NCBI GenBank assembly: GCA_964509205.1
Contig: CAZDVW010000006.1
Coordinates: forward strand, 1 to 64,000
Direction of reading: 5' to 3'
DNA: 64,000 nucleotides
Source: Duodenibacillus sp964509205
GTDB taxonomy: Bacteria > Pseudomonadota > Gammaproteobacteria > Burkholderiales > Burkholderiaceae_F
How positions within the stretch are numbered: position 1 is the stretch's first letter; each line of letters starts with the position of its first letter. The position numbers were made by a program, and so were the translations under genes. The notes beneath the pieces were generated by a model. That model was not told where the DNA came from. It saw only the letters and a list, made by a program, of their open reading frames with translations, and ran no database searches. Shown in pieces: positions 34,162 to 44,356 of the stretch.

Positions 34162-37100
34162 TCACGCCTGTGCAAGCTCTGCGGCTTGCTCAACGTCAAC
34201 AGCCACAACGCGCGACACACCCGGCTCCTTCATGGTAACGCCGACCAATTGCTTTAACTGTTCCATCGAGACTCGATGGTGCGTAATCATCACAAATTGT
34301 GTGGCATCGCTCATTAAAGCAATCTTTTTCACAAGACGATCTTGGTTTGCCTCATCCAGAGGCGCATCGACTTCGTCCAACAAACAGAACGGGGCCGGGT
34401 TCAACTTAAAGATGGCAAAGACAAGCGCTGTTGCCGTCAGAGCCTGCTCGCCGCCCGAAAGAATTTTGACGCTGGTGTTCTTCTTTCCCGGCGGTTGCGC
34501 AATCACATCGATGCCCGTATCGAGGATTTCCTCGCCGGTAAGACGCAACTCGGCGCTTCCGCCGCCAAAGAGACCTGTGAACATTTCTCCGAAATTCGTA
34601 TTGACCGTTTCAAAAGTGGTTCGGAGCAATTCGCGCGTCTCCGCATCAATCTTTCGGATCGTTTCTTCCAAATTCGAAATCGCTTCTTCGAGGTCAGCCA
34701 CCTGTCTTTCCGTCTCACGCATCGCCTCTTGACTGGCCTGAAGGCTCTCAAGAGCCGCGTGATTCACCGGCCCCAATGCCGCAATCGCCTCCGTTAGACG
34801 CGTCACCTTGGCTTTGAGGGCTGGCGTTTTCAGATCCTTCTCAAGCACACAGCTGGCCAAAGCACGGCGATCGGCCTTTAATTCGTCAAGATGCGCCGAG
34901 AAGGCTTCGCCCTGCGTCACCCAGGCTTGGCGCTTGACCTTCAAGTCAGAGATCTCCTGCAAAAGCGGCGCCTGTGCATCCATGAGTTTTCTGTGACGCG
35001 AATGAGCTTCTTCCACAGCGTTTTCCGCAGCGTCGGCTTTCTCTTCTGCCGTCAATAATTGCGCCTTAGCCGACTCCAGGGCGGCAATGACTTGCGCTAA
35101 GCCCTCTTGTTCGGCCTGAATGTCCAATCCGGAAAGTTCTGCTTCCAAGGTTTCAATTTCGACAGCCAGGCGTTCGATTTCAATGCTTGCCGTTTCTGCC
35201 TCGCGACGGGCATCCTCTGAACGCTTTCTATCGGAATCGGCCTGCAAAGCAGCCATCTTGGCCTCAGAACGCTTTTCCGAGAGCGTTGTTTCAATATCGC
35301 TGACTCGATGTTCGGCCTCTTCCAAAAGAATCTGAGCATCCGTCACGGCCTGCTGCTTGAGCCCGAGTTCCCTATCAAGCGTTTCAAAACGAGACTCCAC
35401 TTCATCACGGCGTTCCGTTAATTCGGCAAGACGCCCTTCTAAAAACTGAGCATCTTCTTCGGCTTTCTTCGTGCGCGCTCGCCACGCATCGATCTCGCCG
35501 GCAAGTCGGGTTGACTCCACCTGCAAGGCATGAAGCGCTGAACGCATTTTGTCGATCTCTGCCGTCTGCGCGGAAATTTCCGAGCCCAATCGCGATGCAG
35601 CATCCCGCTTCATTCGTTCCTGATCGGAAAGGTCATCTAAGAGCCCTGTCAACTCCTGCTCTTTTGCCTTTAAGGTCTTAATTTCCGACGCTCTGGAAAG
35701 AACGCCAGAGGCCTCATTTTCCTCGGACCAGAAGGTCACGGAAAAGGCATCCGCGATGTGTCCGCTGCGAGTCACGATGCACTCGACCGATTGAAGCACG
35801 GATCGTGCTGACAAAGCCTCTTTCAGATCCTGAGCCACGTAAACGCCGGCAAGCCACCGTTTAAGAGCGTTCTCGCTTAGCGAATCCGTCGTCTTGACAA
35901 ACGAAAGAAGCGGCTCAAGGGTCGACTCAGATGAGAAGACGGGCGCTTTATCGGTCTCGCCGTAAAAAACCAAAGGAGCGGGCGGTGCCGTCATCTCGAG
36001 CGATGCCGCTGAATCAATATTTCTTAACTCTAAAGCTCCGGCTCGCACCGAAAGAACGGCTTCAAGCGCCTTAGCCCAAAGAGGATCGACCTCAATGCGT
36101 TCAAACAGACGCTTGGCGCCGGAAAATCCCATCTGCGTTAACCAGTTGCCGAGTTTTCCTTCCTGACCGACCCTTTCCTGAATCCCTTCTAGTGTCTGAA
36201 GCCGCGAACTCGTCCGCGCCAGTTCCGAAGCCGTACTGTTCTTTTTGTCCGTTGCGGCTCGCAGTTCTTCCTCTTTTTGCTTCTTGGCTTCCTGCGATTG
36301 CTCGCAGGCATCTCGGATGGCTTCAAGGCGTGCTTGAGTCTCTTCAATCTGCGCATCGAGACTTTCAAACCGTTCCATGTCAGGGGCTGTTGACTTCCTG
36401 CCTTCCTCGCGCAATGTCTCGAGTCGGTTCTCTGCTTCCGTCATCTCGCGCTCAAACGCCTGCATCTCGACTTGGATCACGGCAATTTTATTTTCCGCTT
36501 CCGTCGAACACTGACGCGCTGACTCGTAGGTGCGCCGTGCATCCTCGTAGTGCGACTGGGCTTGTTCGGATTCTTCAAGAAGGCTCTCGACCTCCTCATT
36601 GATCGCCGCTGCTTTCTCTTCGAGGCTTTCAGCCTGAGCCAGAAGCGAGGCTTCGCGTTCCTTGGAGGAAGCAAGCGCCGTTTTTCGCGAACGCAGCATC
36701 TCTTCATCCACGCCAATTTGGCGATTGACGGCGTCTTTGCGCTCGACGACGTGACGAATATTGCCCTGAACCTCGGCCACGCTCCGCTCGGCTTCAAACT
36801 TGGTTTGACGAGCCGCATCCGTCGCTTCGCGCGTAATGCGCACGGCTTCCCTTAACTGCTCAATTTCAACGACCAGTCTTTGCGTTTCGCCTTGGGCGGC
36901 GATCATTTCAGTTTCTTTTTTCGCAATACGCGCACTGATCTTATCGGCATTCTCTCGGGCTTCAGACTCCTGCATGAAGTGGCTCAGAAGATCCGCCTCT
37001 GCCCGCTCTTTCTCAAGCTCTTTCCACTCTTGTGCAATCTTGGCTTCCTGTGTGAGGCGTTCAATTTCCGTGCGTTTCGTCTCCTGCAGGTAGGAAACTT

Positions 37101-37680
37101 TTTGAAGATTGTCCCGCGTGCTGTTAAGCGCCGTCTCGGTTTCCTTGCGACGCTCCTTGTACTTGCTGACGCCGGCTGCCTCCTCGAGATAAATTCGCAA
37201 CTCCTCGGGCTTGGCCTTAATGAAGTTGCTGATCATCCCCTGGCTGATAATGGCATAGGAACGAGGCCCCAAGCCGGTTCCCATGAAGACATCCTGCACA
37301 TCGCGCCGTCTGACCTGCTGGTTATTAATCAGATAGGCATTCGACCCGTCTCGCGTCACAACACGTTTAACGGAAATTTCCGCATACGCTCCCCAGGGTC
37401 CCGTGACGGTTCCGTCCGAATTGTCAAGAACCATCTCAACCGAGGCCCGCGACGATGCGGGACGATTGGAAGACCCCGAGAAAATCAGTTCGCTCATTGA
37501 CGTCGAGCCGCGCAACTCAGAGATTCGTCCCTCGCCGAGCACCCAGCGAATGGCATCGATCACATTCGACTTGCCGCACCCGTTCGGTCCGACGATGCCG
37601 GCTAAATTACCCGGAAATTCAATAAGAGTCGTGTCTGCAAAACTTTTAAAACCGCTGATTTTGAGTTGACGAAGTCGCAT
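34162..37680 (-). CDS. smc: Chromosome segregation protein SMC
   Basis: 1172 residues. Walker A GPNGCGKSN near the N-terminus, long coiled coil, a hinge (about residues 500-640), a second coiled coil, and the C-terminal ABC signature LSGGEQALTA with Walker B CLLDEVDAPLD. SMC forms the ring-shaped core of bacterial condensin with ScpA/ScpB, neither of which is in the window. It is divergent from prmB and first in the run smc-zipA-ligA. Confidence 0.97.
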   Translation of the reverse strand: MRLRQLKISGFKSFADTTLIEFPGNLAGIVGPNGCGKSNVIDAIRWVLGEGRISELRGSTSMSELIFSGSSNRPASSRASVEMVLDNSDGTVTGPWGAYAEISVKRVVTRDGSNAYLINNQQVRRRDVQDVFMGTGLGPRSYAIISQGMISNFIKAKPEELRIYLEEAAGVSKYKERRKETETALNSTRDNLQKVSYLQETKRTEIERLTQEAKIAQEWKELEKERAEADLLSHFMQESEARENADKISARIAKKETEMIAAQGETQRLVVEIEQLREAVRITREATDAARQTKFEAERSVAEVQGNIRHVVERKDAVNRQIGVDEEMLRSRKTALASSKEREASLLAQAESLEEKAAAINEEVESLLEESEQAQSHYEDARRTYESARQCSTEAENKIAVIQVEMQAFEREMTEAENRLETLREEGRKSTAPDMERFESLDAQIEETQARLEAIRDACEQSQEAKKQKEEELRAATDKKNSTASELARTSSRLQTLEGIQERVGQEGKLGNWLTQMGFSGAKRLFERIEVDPLWAKALEAVLSVRAGALELRNIDSAASLEMTAPPAPLVFYGETDKAPVFSSESTLEPLLSFVKTTDSLSENALKRWLAGVYVAQDLKEALSARSVLQSVECIVTRSGHIADAFSVTFWSEENEASGVLSRASEIKTLKAKEQELTGLLDDLSDQERMKRDAASRLGSEISAQTAEIDKMRSALHALQVESTRLAGEIDAWRARTKKAEEDAQFLEGRLAELTERRDEVESRFETLDRELGLKQQAVTDAQILLEEAEHRVSDIETTLSEKRSEAKMAALQADSDRKRSEDARREAETASIEIERLAVEIETLEAELSGLDIQAEQEGLAQVIAALESAKAQLLTAEEKADAAENAVEEAHSRHRKLMDAQAPLLQEISDLKVKRQAWVTQGEAFSAHLDELKADRRALASCVLEKDLKTPALKAKVTRLTEAIAALGPVNHAALESLQASQEAMRETERQVADLEEAISNLEETIRKIDAETRELLRTTFETVNTNFGEMFTGLFGGGSAELRLTGEEILDTGIDVIAQPPGKKNTSVKILSGGEQALTATALVFAIFKLNPAPFCLLDEVDAPLDEANQDRLVKKIALMSDATQFVMITHHRVSMEQLKQLVGVTMKEPGVSRVVAVDVEQAAELAQA

Positions 37681-37883
37681 TCTTTACTTTGTGCAGAAAA
37701 ATCGAACGAACCCGCCAAGCGCCTGACAGAAGAATCCGAAGGGGTTTCTTTTGTGCCAACCGCGCTCGCAGGGACAATACCAAAGCACTCTATAATACTA
37801 AATTTAGCCTGTTTTCGACCTCTTTTTCAGAGAAAACGAAAACACAATGCAAAGCAAATAATCCTCTGAGGCGCTTTCAAACC

Positions 37884-38777
37884 ATGACGACAAATCTTCG
37901 AACAATCCGCGATTTCACGCGCTTTGCCATGACTGAATTCGAGCAGTGCGGCGTCTCGCTCGGGCATGGCTCGGAAGACCTTTGGCAAGAAGCGACGTTT
38001 CTTGTGTTGCGATCCCTGTCGCTGCCCTTTGATCGCCTCGAGAGTTTTTGGGATGCCTCGCTCACGGAAGAAGAGAAAACTCTCCTTTTAAAACGCATTC
38101 GGGCTCGTGCAGTTGACAAAATTCCTGCCGCCTACATCCTCGGCGAGGCTTGGCTCATGGGGGAACGGTTCTTAGTCAATGAAAACGTTCTGATTCCGCG
38201 AAGTTTCATTGCAGAACTGCTCGAAGAACAGTTAAGCCCCTGGATCGAGGATCCGGACAGTGTTTCAACGATTCTTGACATGTGCACGGGAAGCGGCTGT
38301 CTGGCCATTTTGGCCCAGAAAGCCTTTGGAAATGCCCTTGTAACGGGCGCTGACATTTCCCAAGCGGCACTGGAAACAGCAGAAGAAAATCTCGAAGAGC
38401 GGGGACTTGCCGGTGAGATTGAACTCATTGAATCGGATCAGTTTTCCTCGCTTTCCGGGCGTCGTTTTGATCTCATCTTATGCAACCCGCCCTACGTGAC
38501 CGATGATGCGATGTCGCACCTTCCGGCCGAGTATCAGCACGAACCGGAAATTGCACTGGCTTCGGGTGCCGACGGCATGGATTTCATGCGCCGATTCATC
38601 CCGGAACTTTCCAAACACCTGACCGACAAGGGGCAAGCCTTTATCGAAATCGGCGACGGCAAAGAGGCTTTCGAAGCCATTTGGCCGAATCTGCCTGTGA
38701 CCTGGATCGAAACGAGCGGCGGCAGTGCACTCGTACTGCGGATTACGGCACAAGACATCAAAGCCGCAGGGTTCTGA
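37884..38777 (+). CDS. prmB: 50S ribosomal protein L3 N5-glutamine methyltransferase
   Basis: 297 residues from the ATG at 37884; the longer reading from 37689 lacks support. The SAM-binding loop is LDMCTGSGCLAIL and the catalytic motif CNPPYV, as in HemK/PrmC/PrmB. IPRSFIAELL and the IPAAYILGEAWLMG stretch point to PrmB, which methylates Gln150 of L3, rather than PrmC. An ABC-F gene follows 26 bases later. Confidence 0.92.
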   Translation: MTTNLRTIRDFTRFAMTEFEQCGVSLGHGSEDLWQEATFLVLRSLSLPFDRLESFWDASLTEEEKTLLLKRIRARAVDKIPAAYILGEAWLMGERFLVNENVLIPRSFIAELLEEQLSPWIEDPDSVSTILDMCTGSGCLAILAQKAFGNALVTGADISQAALETAEENLEERGLAGEIELIESDQFSSLSGRRFDLILCNPPYVTDDAMSHLPAEYQHEPEIALASGADGMDFMRRFIPELSKHLTDKGQAFIEIGDGKEAFEAIWPNLPVTWIETSGGSALVLRITAQDIKAAGF

Positions 38778-38803
38778 AACAGCAACAGAAACGAATTGAA
38801 TTC

Positions 38804-40711
38804 ATGCTTCGGTTAAACAATCTTGCGCTCGCATTTGGTTCGCGCGTGCTTTACTCACAAGTGAATCTGCTCGCCAATGACGGCGAGCGTATCGGCCTTG
38901 TCGGCGACAACGGCTCAGGCAAAACAACGCTCTTTCGCGCCATTTTAGGAGAGATGCCGCTTGAAAACGGCACAATCGACGCTCCGGAGCGCGCCCGTAT
39001 TGCCTATGTCGCTCAAAATATCGATGCCGTCTCCGGTCAGGCTCTTGACTATGTTCTGGCCGGACACACTCCCCTGATGCAAGCCAAGCAAGACCTTCTT
39101 CATGCCGAGCAATCCGGCGACCCGATGCAGCTTGCCTCGGCGCATGCCGCTCTTGCCGACCTCAATGAGGGAGCCGTTCGTTCCGAAGCGCAATGCATTA
39201 TGGCAGGACTCGGTTTCTCACCAGACGATGCTGAAAGACCCGTTCGGGAATTCTCGGGCGGCTGGCGAAACAGACTGGCTTTGGCTCGAGCCCTGATGTG
39301 CCCGTCTGACTTGTTGCTTTTGGATGAGCCGACCAACCACCTCGATATCGACAGCCTGATTTGGTTGGAAGCATGGCTTAAAAAAATCACGGCAACCGTA
39401 CTTCTGATCAGTCACGACCGAGAATTTCTTGACCGTGCCACCGCAACAACCTGGGCTGTTGAAGACGAAACAATCAAACGTTACAGCGGAAACTACTCGG
39501 CTTACGAAAAACAAAAAGCCGAGGCCGATCGTCTGCAGGATGCAGCCGCCAAGTCCTATGAACGCAAAGCCGGACACCTCTCTGCCTTTATCGAACGTTT
39601 TCGCTACAAAGCCACAAAAGCTCGCCAAGCACAAAGTCGGCTTAAGATGCTTGAAAAGCTCGAAACCGTTGAACCGGTTCGCGCCAAACGAAGCTGGCGC
39701 TTTGAGTTTTTAAAACCCGAGCGTTGCCCAGAACATCTTGTGGATCTGGATCGTGCGTCAATCGGCTACGGCGATTGCGTTATCGTCAGCGACATCACTC
39801 TTTCAATTCGGTCCGGCGAGCGAATCGGCGTTCTCGGCGTCAACGGTGCCGGCAAATCCACCCTCGTTAAATCGATTGACGGTTGCTTAAAACTTCTTTC
39901 GGGCGAAAGACGGCTCGGACAGGGAACCGTCATCGGGTACTTTGCCCAGCATCAGCTCGAACAACTCGATCCGGACATGACGCCCTTTGAAACGCTGCGG
40001 CACAAAGCGCCGGATGTTCGCGAACAAGAAATCCGCGATTTTCTCGGTCGTTTCCGTTTCTCCGGAGAACGGTGCGATGAAAAGATCGCTCCGATGTCCG
40101 GCGGAGAAAAAGCACGCCTTGCCCTGGCTCTTCTTGCCTGGGATAAACCCAACCTGTTGGTATTGGACGAACCGACGAATCATCTGGATATGGCCACGCG
40201 CGAGGCTCTGACGATGGCGTTGTCGACATTCGAAGGCACACTCCTGCTAGTCAGCCACGACAGGCACCTTCTCAGAACGTGCTGCGACCGACTCATTCTT
40301 GTGCACGACGCCAAAGTGTCCGAGTACGAGGGCGATCTCGATGACTATGCCAAACTCGTTTTGGAGCATCGACGCGCCACGCTTGCCGGAGACGAGGAAA
40401 CGACAAAAACCGAATCGAGCGCTGAGAATCGCCGCGACCAACGTCGTCGCGAAGCACAAGAACGCGCCCGCATCAGTGCCTTAAAAAAACCGCTTCTTGC
40501 CAAACTGGCACAGGCAGAAAAGGCCCTCTCAGAGTTGACGGAACAACTCAAAACGCTCGACCAAAAAATTGCCGACTCCGACTGGTACGCCAATGCGGCG
40601 CCGAGCGACGTTTCCGATGCCCTGAAAACCCGCGGGGAGCTGGCCTCAGAGATTGAAAAAATCGAAGGCCGCTGGCTGGAGCTCTCAGAACAAATCGAAG
40701 CGGTTCGTTAA
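38804..40711 (+). CDS. yheS: ABC-F ATPase, YheS type
   Basis: 635 residues with two ABC cassettes in tandem and no membrane segments. First cassette: GDNGSGKTT, FSGGWRNRLALARAL, LLDEPTNHLD. Second: GVNGAGKST, MSGGEKARLALALL, VLDEPTNHLD. A P-site tRNA interaction motif region lies between (about residues 265-300, with KATKARQAQSR) and a coiled-coil C-terminus follows. ABC-F proteins act on stalled ribosomes. The cassettes match YheS better than Uup or EttA by eye. Its stop overlaps the convergent yddG stop. Confidence 0.9.
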   Translation: MLRLNNLALAFGSRVLYSQVNLLANDGERIGLVGDNGSGKTTLFRAILGEMPLENGTIDAPERARIAYVAQNIDAVSGQALDYVLAGHTPLMQAKQDLLHAEQSGDPMQLASAHAALADLNEGAVRSEAQCIMAGLGFSPDDAERPVREFSGGWRNRLALARALMCPSDLLLLDEPTNHLDIDSLIWLEAWLKKITATVLLISHDREFLDRATATTWAVEDETIKRYSGNYSAYEKQKAEADRLQDAAAKSYERKAGHLSAFIERFRYKATKARQAQSRLKMLEKLETVEPVRAKRSWRFEFLKPERCPEHLVDLDRASIGYGDCVIVSDITLSIRSGERIGVLGVNGAGKSTLVKSIDGCLKLLSGERRLGQGTVIGYFAQHQLEQLDPDMTPFETLRHKAPDVREQEIRDFLGRFRFSGERCDEKIAPMSGGEKARLALALLAWDKPNLLVLDEPTNHLDMATREALTMALSTFEGTLLLVSHDRHLLRTCCDRLILVHDAKVSEYEGDLDDYAKLVLEHRRATLAGDEETTKTESSAENRRDQRRREAQERARISALKKPLLAKLAQAEKALSELTEQLKTLDQKIADSDWYANAAPSDVSDALKTRGELASEIEKIEGRWLELSEQIEAVR

Positions 40712-41604
40712 ACGGCTTTGCCGCGCCTTGTGGCACACCAACAAACAAGCGAACCGGCAACAACCAGTGCCACGCCCTTAAAAAAAGAAAGAGTGAGCGG
40801 CTGATTGAGGTAAAACGAGGCAAACAGACACGAGAGAACCGGCGTGAAATAACTGGCAATGGCCAAAATCGTCATGCGTCCGGAAATAATGCCGACGTTC
40901 CAAACAGCGTAGCCGCTTGCCATCACGACGCCGGCGATGACAATTGCCTTTACGGCATCGGCCGTCAGCACAAAACGGGCGCCGAATCCAAACAAATACA
41001 GGCAAAAGTAAACGAGCGCGTTTAAAAGAAAAATCAAAACAACCGGATTTTTCCGAATACCGATCGCTCGTGTAATTGAGCAATACGACGCCCAGGCCAA
41101 GGCGCCTAAAAACGCCAACAGATACGGAAGCGGGTTCTTGCCGACGTTATCGATGATCCCGGCTACATCCAGTCCGCCCTCTCCGGACAGCACCATAGCC
41201 ATACCGGTAAAGGCAACAACCAGCCCGATGACAACCCACCAACGGCTGGTTTGCCCGTTAAAGAGAATGGCAAACAGCACCGTGAGGCACGGCCAAGCAT
41301 AGTTCACCATTCCGACCTCAATGGTCTCTTTGGCGTTGTTGCACAATCCCATGGAAATCGGAAAACACAGTTCACACAAGAGCGCACATGTGAGCCCGAA
41401 AACCAGAAATTTCTTCGGGAAGTCAGACAGTTTCGGAACGCCGAAAACCAGCATCAACAGAAATGCCGCCGTCAGATTCAAAAGACCGACGCCTCCGGCA
41501 ATCCCCGCTTCGACCGTAACGGTTCGCACCAAACCGACGCTCATACCCCAAAGAACGGGCGCTAAGAGTCCGACGGCCGTCGCTTGATTGGTATTTAATG
41601 CCAT
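40708..41604 (-). CDS. yddG: Aromatic amino acid exporter YddG-like, DMT superfamily
   Basis: 298 residues, ten membrane segments with the two EamA repeats. LLAPVLWGMSVGLVRTVTV, the VNYAWPCLTVLFA segment and the LAWASYCSITRA repeat start resemble YddG, an exporter of Phe, Tyr, Trp and related compounds. The start overlaps the stop of the upstream gene by ten bases, so it is translated together with it. The substrate is inferred from family only. Confidence 0.85.
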   Translation of the reverse strand: MALNTNQATAVGLLAPVLWGMSVGLVRTVTVEAGIAGGVGLLNLTAAFLLMLVFGVPKLSDFPKKFLVFGLTCALLCELCFPISMGLCNNAKETIEVGMVNYAWPCLTVLFAILFNGQTSRWWVVIGLVVAFTGMAMVLSGEGGLDVAGIIDNVGKNPLPYLLAFLGALAWASYCSITRAIGIRKNPVVLIFLLNALVYFCLYLFGFGARFVLTADAVKAIVIAGVVMASGYAVWNVGIISGRMTILAIASYFTPVLSCLFASFYLNQPLTLSFFKGVALVVAGSLVCWCATRRGKAV

Positions 41605-42161
41605 GTGAGCCTCACCGATCCGATTCCGTTGACACCGGCGCAGAAATCTCGAGCAGGTACGGCACGAATCTCCAACTCGGCGCCGACGGCAACCATGTCA
41701 CCGGGAAGAATCCCGGAGGGTGTCTTTCGTGCTGTTTCTATGGTCTTACAAAGACTTCCCATGACCTGATCCGCTCTTTCCTGAAGAAGCGGCTTTTCTC
41801 CGTCGTAGGCCCAAGCAATCGAATCCTCCGGATTAATGGTTTGTGTAGCCAATCGTGCTTGTGAAACATAAAGGGTGTGCTCACACCAAACAGAACGGTG
41901 AGAGAGAGCAATGCCCGTGACATAGCCAAAGGGAACAGCAGACGAATCGGAAAAAAGTGCCGCAAGGAGGAGAAAAAGGCGATCCTCTGGACGCCGAAAC
42001 GCCCGAGCCGACGTCTTTTCCGGAAGCGATTGAAAGAGAACCGGAGTAAGTACGCTCAAGTCGCCTGCCGCATTCAAGCGAATTCTACGCACAGGCAAAT
42101 ACGCATTCCTGTCGCCGCTCACGGCAACCGCAGCCTGAACACCGGGAGAGAAAACAAACAT
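41595..42161 (-). CDS. Unrecognised protein, weakly like a fumarylacetoacetate-hydrolase-fold protein
   Basis: 188 residues. The C-terminal part (GILPGDMVAVGAELEIRA, ending GIGSVRLTWH) recalls the end of the FAH/2-keto-pentenoate hydratase fold, but the metal-binding E-x-E cluster is not seen. The protein is shorter than that family. In-frame stop lies only 15 codons upstream of the chosen ATG, so there is no hidden N-terminus in this frame. It is between pssA (45 bases upstream) and yddG (overlapping). Function unknown. Confidence 0.55.
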   Translation of the reverse strand: MFVFSPGVQAAVAVSGDRNAYLPVRRIRLNAAGDLSVLTPVLFQSLPEKTSARAFRRPEDRLFLLLAALFSDSSAVPFGYVTGIALSHRSVWCEHTLYVSQARLATQTINPEDSIAWAYDGEKPLLQERADQVMGSLCKTIETARKTPSGILPGDMVAVGAELEIRAVPARDFCAGVNGIGSVRLTWH

Positions 42162-42206
42162 AGACGCACAAATCTCAAACGGAGAAATGTCCTCTGAAAA
42201 GCCGCG

Positions 42207-43058
42207 TTACGCTTTCGATTCCGTGTCTGAGGGCTGGGGATGCTCTTGGGCACTGTTCGGGATAACCGGATTGGGTCGATCGCGGAAAAAGAGCCAAGCC
42301 TGATACACGTAGCCGCTGACGGCATAAATGCAGAAAAGAATAAACACGGCAAGAGCAGGATGACGCGACACCGCGATGAAAACGATGCTCACGACAAGCG
42401 CAAACCAGAAGGGACGCGTTCTGACGCAGGCTGCCGATTTTCCCGAGAAAAACGGTGCATTGCAAACCATTGTGAGTCCGGCATAAATCGTCAGAACAAA
42501 TGCATACGGCTCTGGATTCTGTGCGACGAAATCCGGAAGCATGCCTTCGGCGGCCAACCAAATAAAGCCGGCAATGAGAGCGGCCGCCGCCGGGCTCGGG
42601 AGACCTTGGAAGAAGCGTTTATCAACCACGCCGACGTTGCAGTTGAATCGAGCCAAACGAATGCCGGCACAAAGGCAAAAAACGAATGAGGCCACACAGC
42701 CGAGCGATCCCATTCCGACTAAGAGAAACTTATAAATCGCAACAGCCGGCGCCACACCGAAAGCCGTCATATCCGCAATGGAATCGAACTGCACGCCAAA
42801 ATCGCTTTGCGTGTGCGTTAATCGCGCCACGCGTCCGTCCATCCCGTCAAAGAGCATGGAAAGACAGATCAAAACAGCCGCTGCGGCAAAAGCGCCGTCC
42901 ATTGAGCGAATAATCGACAGGAAGGCACAGACCAAAGAGGCTGTTGTAAACAGATTCGGCAACACATAGATACCGCGTGTGCGAACGATGTGGATCTTTT
43001 TTCGGCTTTCCTCGACCATACGGACTCGAGCCGAACGACGTCGTGTGCGTTGAACCAT
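42207..43058 (-). CDS. pssA: CDP-diacylglycerol-serine O-phosphatidyltransferase
   Basis: 283 residues, type II (Bacillus-like) PssA of the CDP-alcohol phosphotransferase family. The D-G-x2-A-R-x8-G-x3-D-x3-D motif is complete (D74, G75, A78, R79, G88, D92, D96). Multiple membrane segments follow a basic N-terminus. It makes phosphatidylserine in the inner membrane, which Psd, encoded just upstream, converts to phosphatidylethanolamine. Confidence 0.95.
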   Translation of the reverse strand: MVQRTRRRSARVRMVEESRKKIHIVRTRGIYVLPNLFTTASLVCAFLSIIRSMDGAFAAAAVLICLSMLFDGMDGRVARLTHTQSDFGVQFDSIADMTAFGVAPAVAIYKFLLVGMGSLGCVASFVFCLCAGIRLARFNCNVGVVDKRFFQGLPSPAAAALIAGFIWLAAEGMLPDFVAQNPEPYAFVLTIYAGLTMVCNAPFFSGKSAACVRTRPFWFALVVSIVFIAVSRHPALAVFILFCIYAVSGYVYQAWLFFRDRPNPVIPNSAQEHPQPSDTESKA

Positions 43059-43092
43059 CTTAAAACTCCAAAATCTCGAACAAATCGCTCTT

Positions 43093-43752
43093 TCAGAGCG
43101 TCTCCTTCTTCAGCCGCGCAATCACACTCGAAACACCCGTCACTTTTTCTCCGATCACAACTTCAACCTCGGAAGTAAGGGGCAAATAAACATCCACGCG
43201 GCTGCCGAATCGAATAAAACCGTAACGCTCTCCTCTTGAGAGCTCGGCTCCGGCATGCGTATAACAGAGAACGCGGCGCGCGACAAGACCGGCAATTTGA
43301 ACAAAACAAACCGTTTCACCGGCATTTGTCTTTACAACGACTGCATTACGTTCATTCTCTGTACTTGCTTTGTCTAGCGAAGCGTTGAAAAACTTTCCTT
43401 TGAAGTACTCGACCTTCTGAACGGTTCCGGCCACCGGTGCCTTCTGGCTGTGCACATTAAAAACATTCATAAAGATCGAAACCATGCGCATCTTTTTCCC
43501 GGTGTAGGGACATAAAACGTCTTCGACCTTCACAACACGGCCGTCAACAGGGCTGACGACAACCTTGGGGTCCTCGGACATTTCACGAGCCGGGTCACGG
43601 AAGAAATTCGCCACAGAAAGAAACACGAGCCAAAAGAGAAAACTCAAGAAACCGTCAAAAAAACAGTCCACAATAAAGGCAAGGACAAAGGCACCAGCCA
43701 TAAACGGCCAGCCCTCTCGAGCAAAGAACGGATGTGGATAGATGCGTTTCAC
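43093..43752 (-). CDS. psd: Phosphatidylserine decarboxylase (short type)
   Basis: 219 residues, the short PSD type. The proenzyme is self-cleaved at Gly183-Ser184 in RFGSR, leaving a pyruvoyl group on the small subunit. Two N-terminal membrane segments. Catalytic neighbours include VVSPVDGRV, MNVFNVHSQ and the C-terminal core. It is 34 bases upstream of pssA in the same direction; together they make phosphatidylethanolamine. Confidence 0.95.
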   Translation of the reverse strand: MKRIYPHPFFAREGWPFMAGAFVLAFIVDCFFDGFLSFLFWLVFLSVANFFRDPAREMSEDPKVVVSPVDGRVVKVEDVLCPYTGKKMRMVSIFMNVFNVHSQKAPVAGTVQKVEYFKGKFFNASLDKASTENERNAVVVKTNAGETVCFVQIAGLVARRVLCYTHAGAELSRGERYGFIRFGSRVDVYLPLTSEVEVVIGEKVTGVSSVIARLKKETL

Positions 43753-43824
43753 AAGCGATTCTCCAAAATGTCTGTTATATCGGCAAAATTTCTCAAAACA
43801 AGTCGCATGATGATTATACGAAAA

Positions 43825-44334
43825 TCACTTAACGCTCAAGAAATCCGGAACAAGCACATCCGAGAGCGAACCCTCTGAGTTTGCCTCGGCAATTTCAAGT
43901 ATTTTGACGTCAAAACGAAGCGTCCATCCGGCCAAAGGATGATTGGCATCAAGAACCGCCACGCCTTCGGCGATATCCGTGATACGATAAGGATGTTCAC
44001 TTGTTTTGGCTCCCGGAACCGCTTCGAACTGAAGACCGACTCGAATATCGGCAGGGTCTCCTAATTCGGAGACCGGAACCAAGGTAACCAGCTCTTCATC
44101 AAATTCTCCGAAAGCCTCTTCCGGTTCGAGCGTAAAAGAAACGCTTTTGCCGCAACTCAGCCCTTCGAGTTTCGCTTCAAAAGCAGGAAACACATCCCCT
44201 CGCCCGTGCAGATACCAAATTCCGTCAGCCGGCGTCTGATCCAAAAGATGCCCCTGCAGGTCATGCATCTCAGCGGCAATCCGAACAAGCGTATCTTTGG
44301 AAACAATCATCGTCTTCGCCTGTGGTTCCATCAT
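43825..44334 (-). CDS. FKBP-type peptidyl-prolyl isomerase, SlyD-like
   Basis: 169 residues from the ATG at 44334. A split FKBP domain with an inserted IF chaperone flap is visible: KDTLVRIAAEMHD, LEGLSCGKSVSFTLEPEEAFGE, then VLDANHPLAGWTLRFDVKI, matching the D-GNHPLAGK-L-F pattern of SlyD. The His/Cys metal-binding tail of E. coli SlyD is missing; the C-terminus is short and plain. It lies downstream of bamC, overlapping region only if a TTG start is used, which I reject. Confidence 0.88.
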   Translation of the reverse strand: MMEPQAKTMIVSKDTLVRIAAEMHDLQGHLLDQTPADGIWYLHGRGDVFPAFEAKLEGLSCGKSVSFTLEPEEAFGEFDEELVTLVPVSELGDPADIRVGLQFEAVPGAKTSEHPYRITDIAEGVAVLDANHPLAGWTLRFDVKILEIAEANSEGSLSDVLVPDFLSVK

Positions 44335-44356
44335 TGAGATCGATCCGATTGTCCTC

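Noticed and set aside
36880..37500. 206-codon plus-strand frame inside smc
   Set aside because: Antisense shadow in a strongly conserved gene; no similarity and no start signal.
37689..37883. Upstream 65-codon extension of prmB
   Set aside because: Reads into the divergent smc promoter region and has no PrmB similarity.
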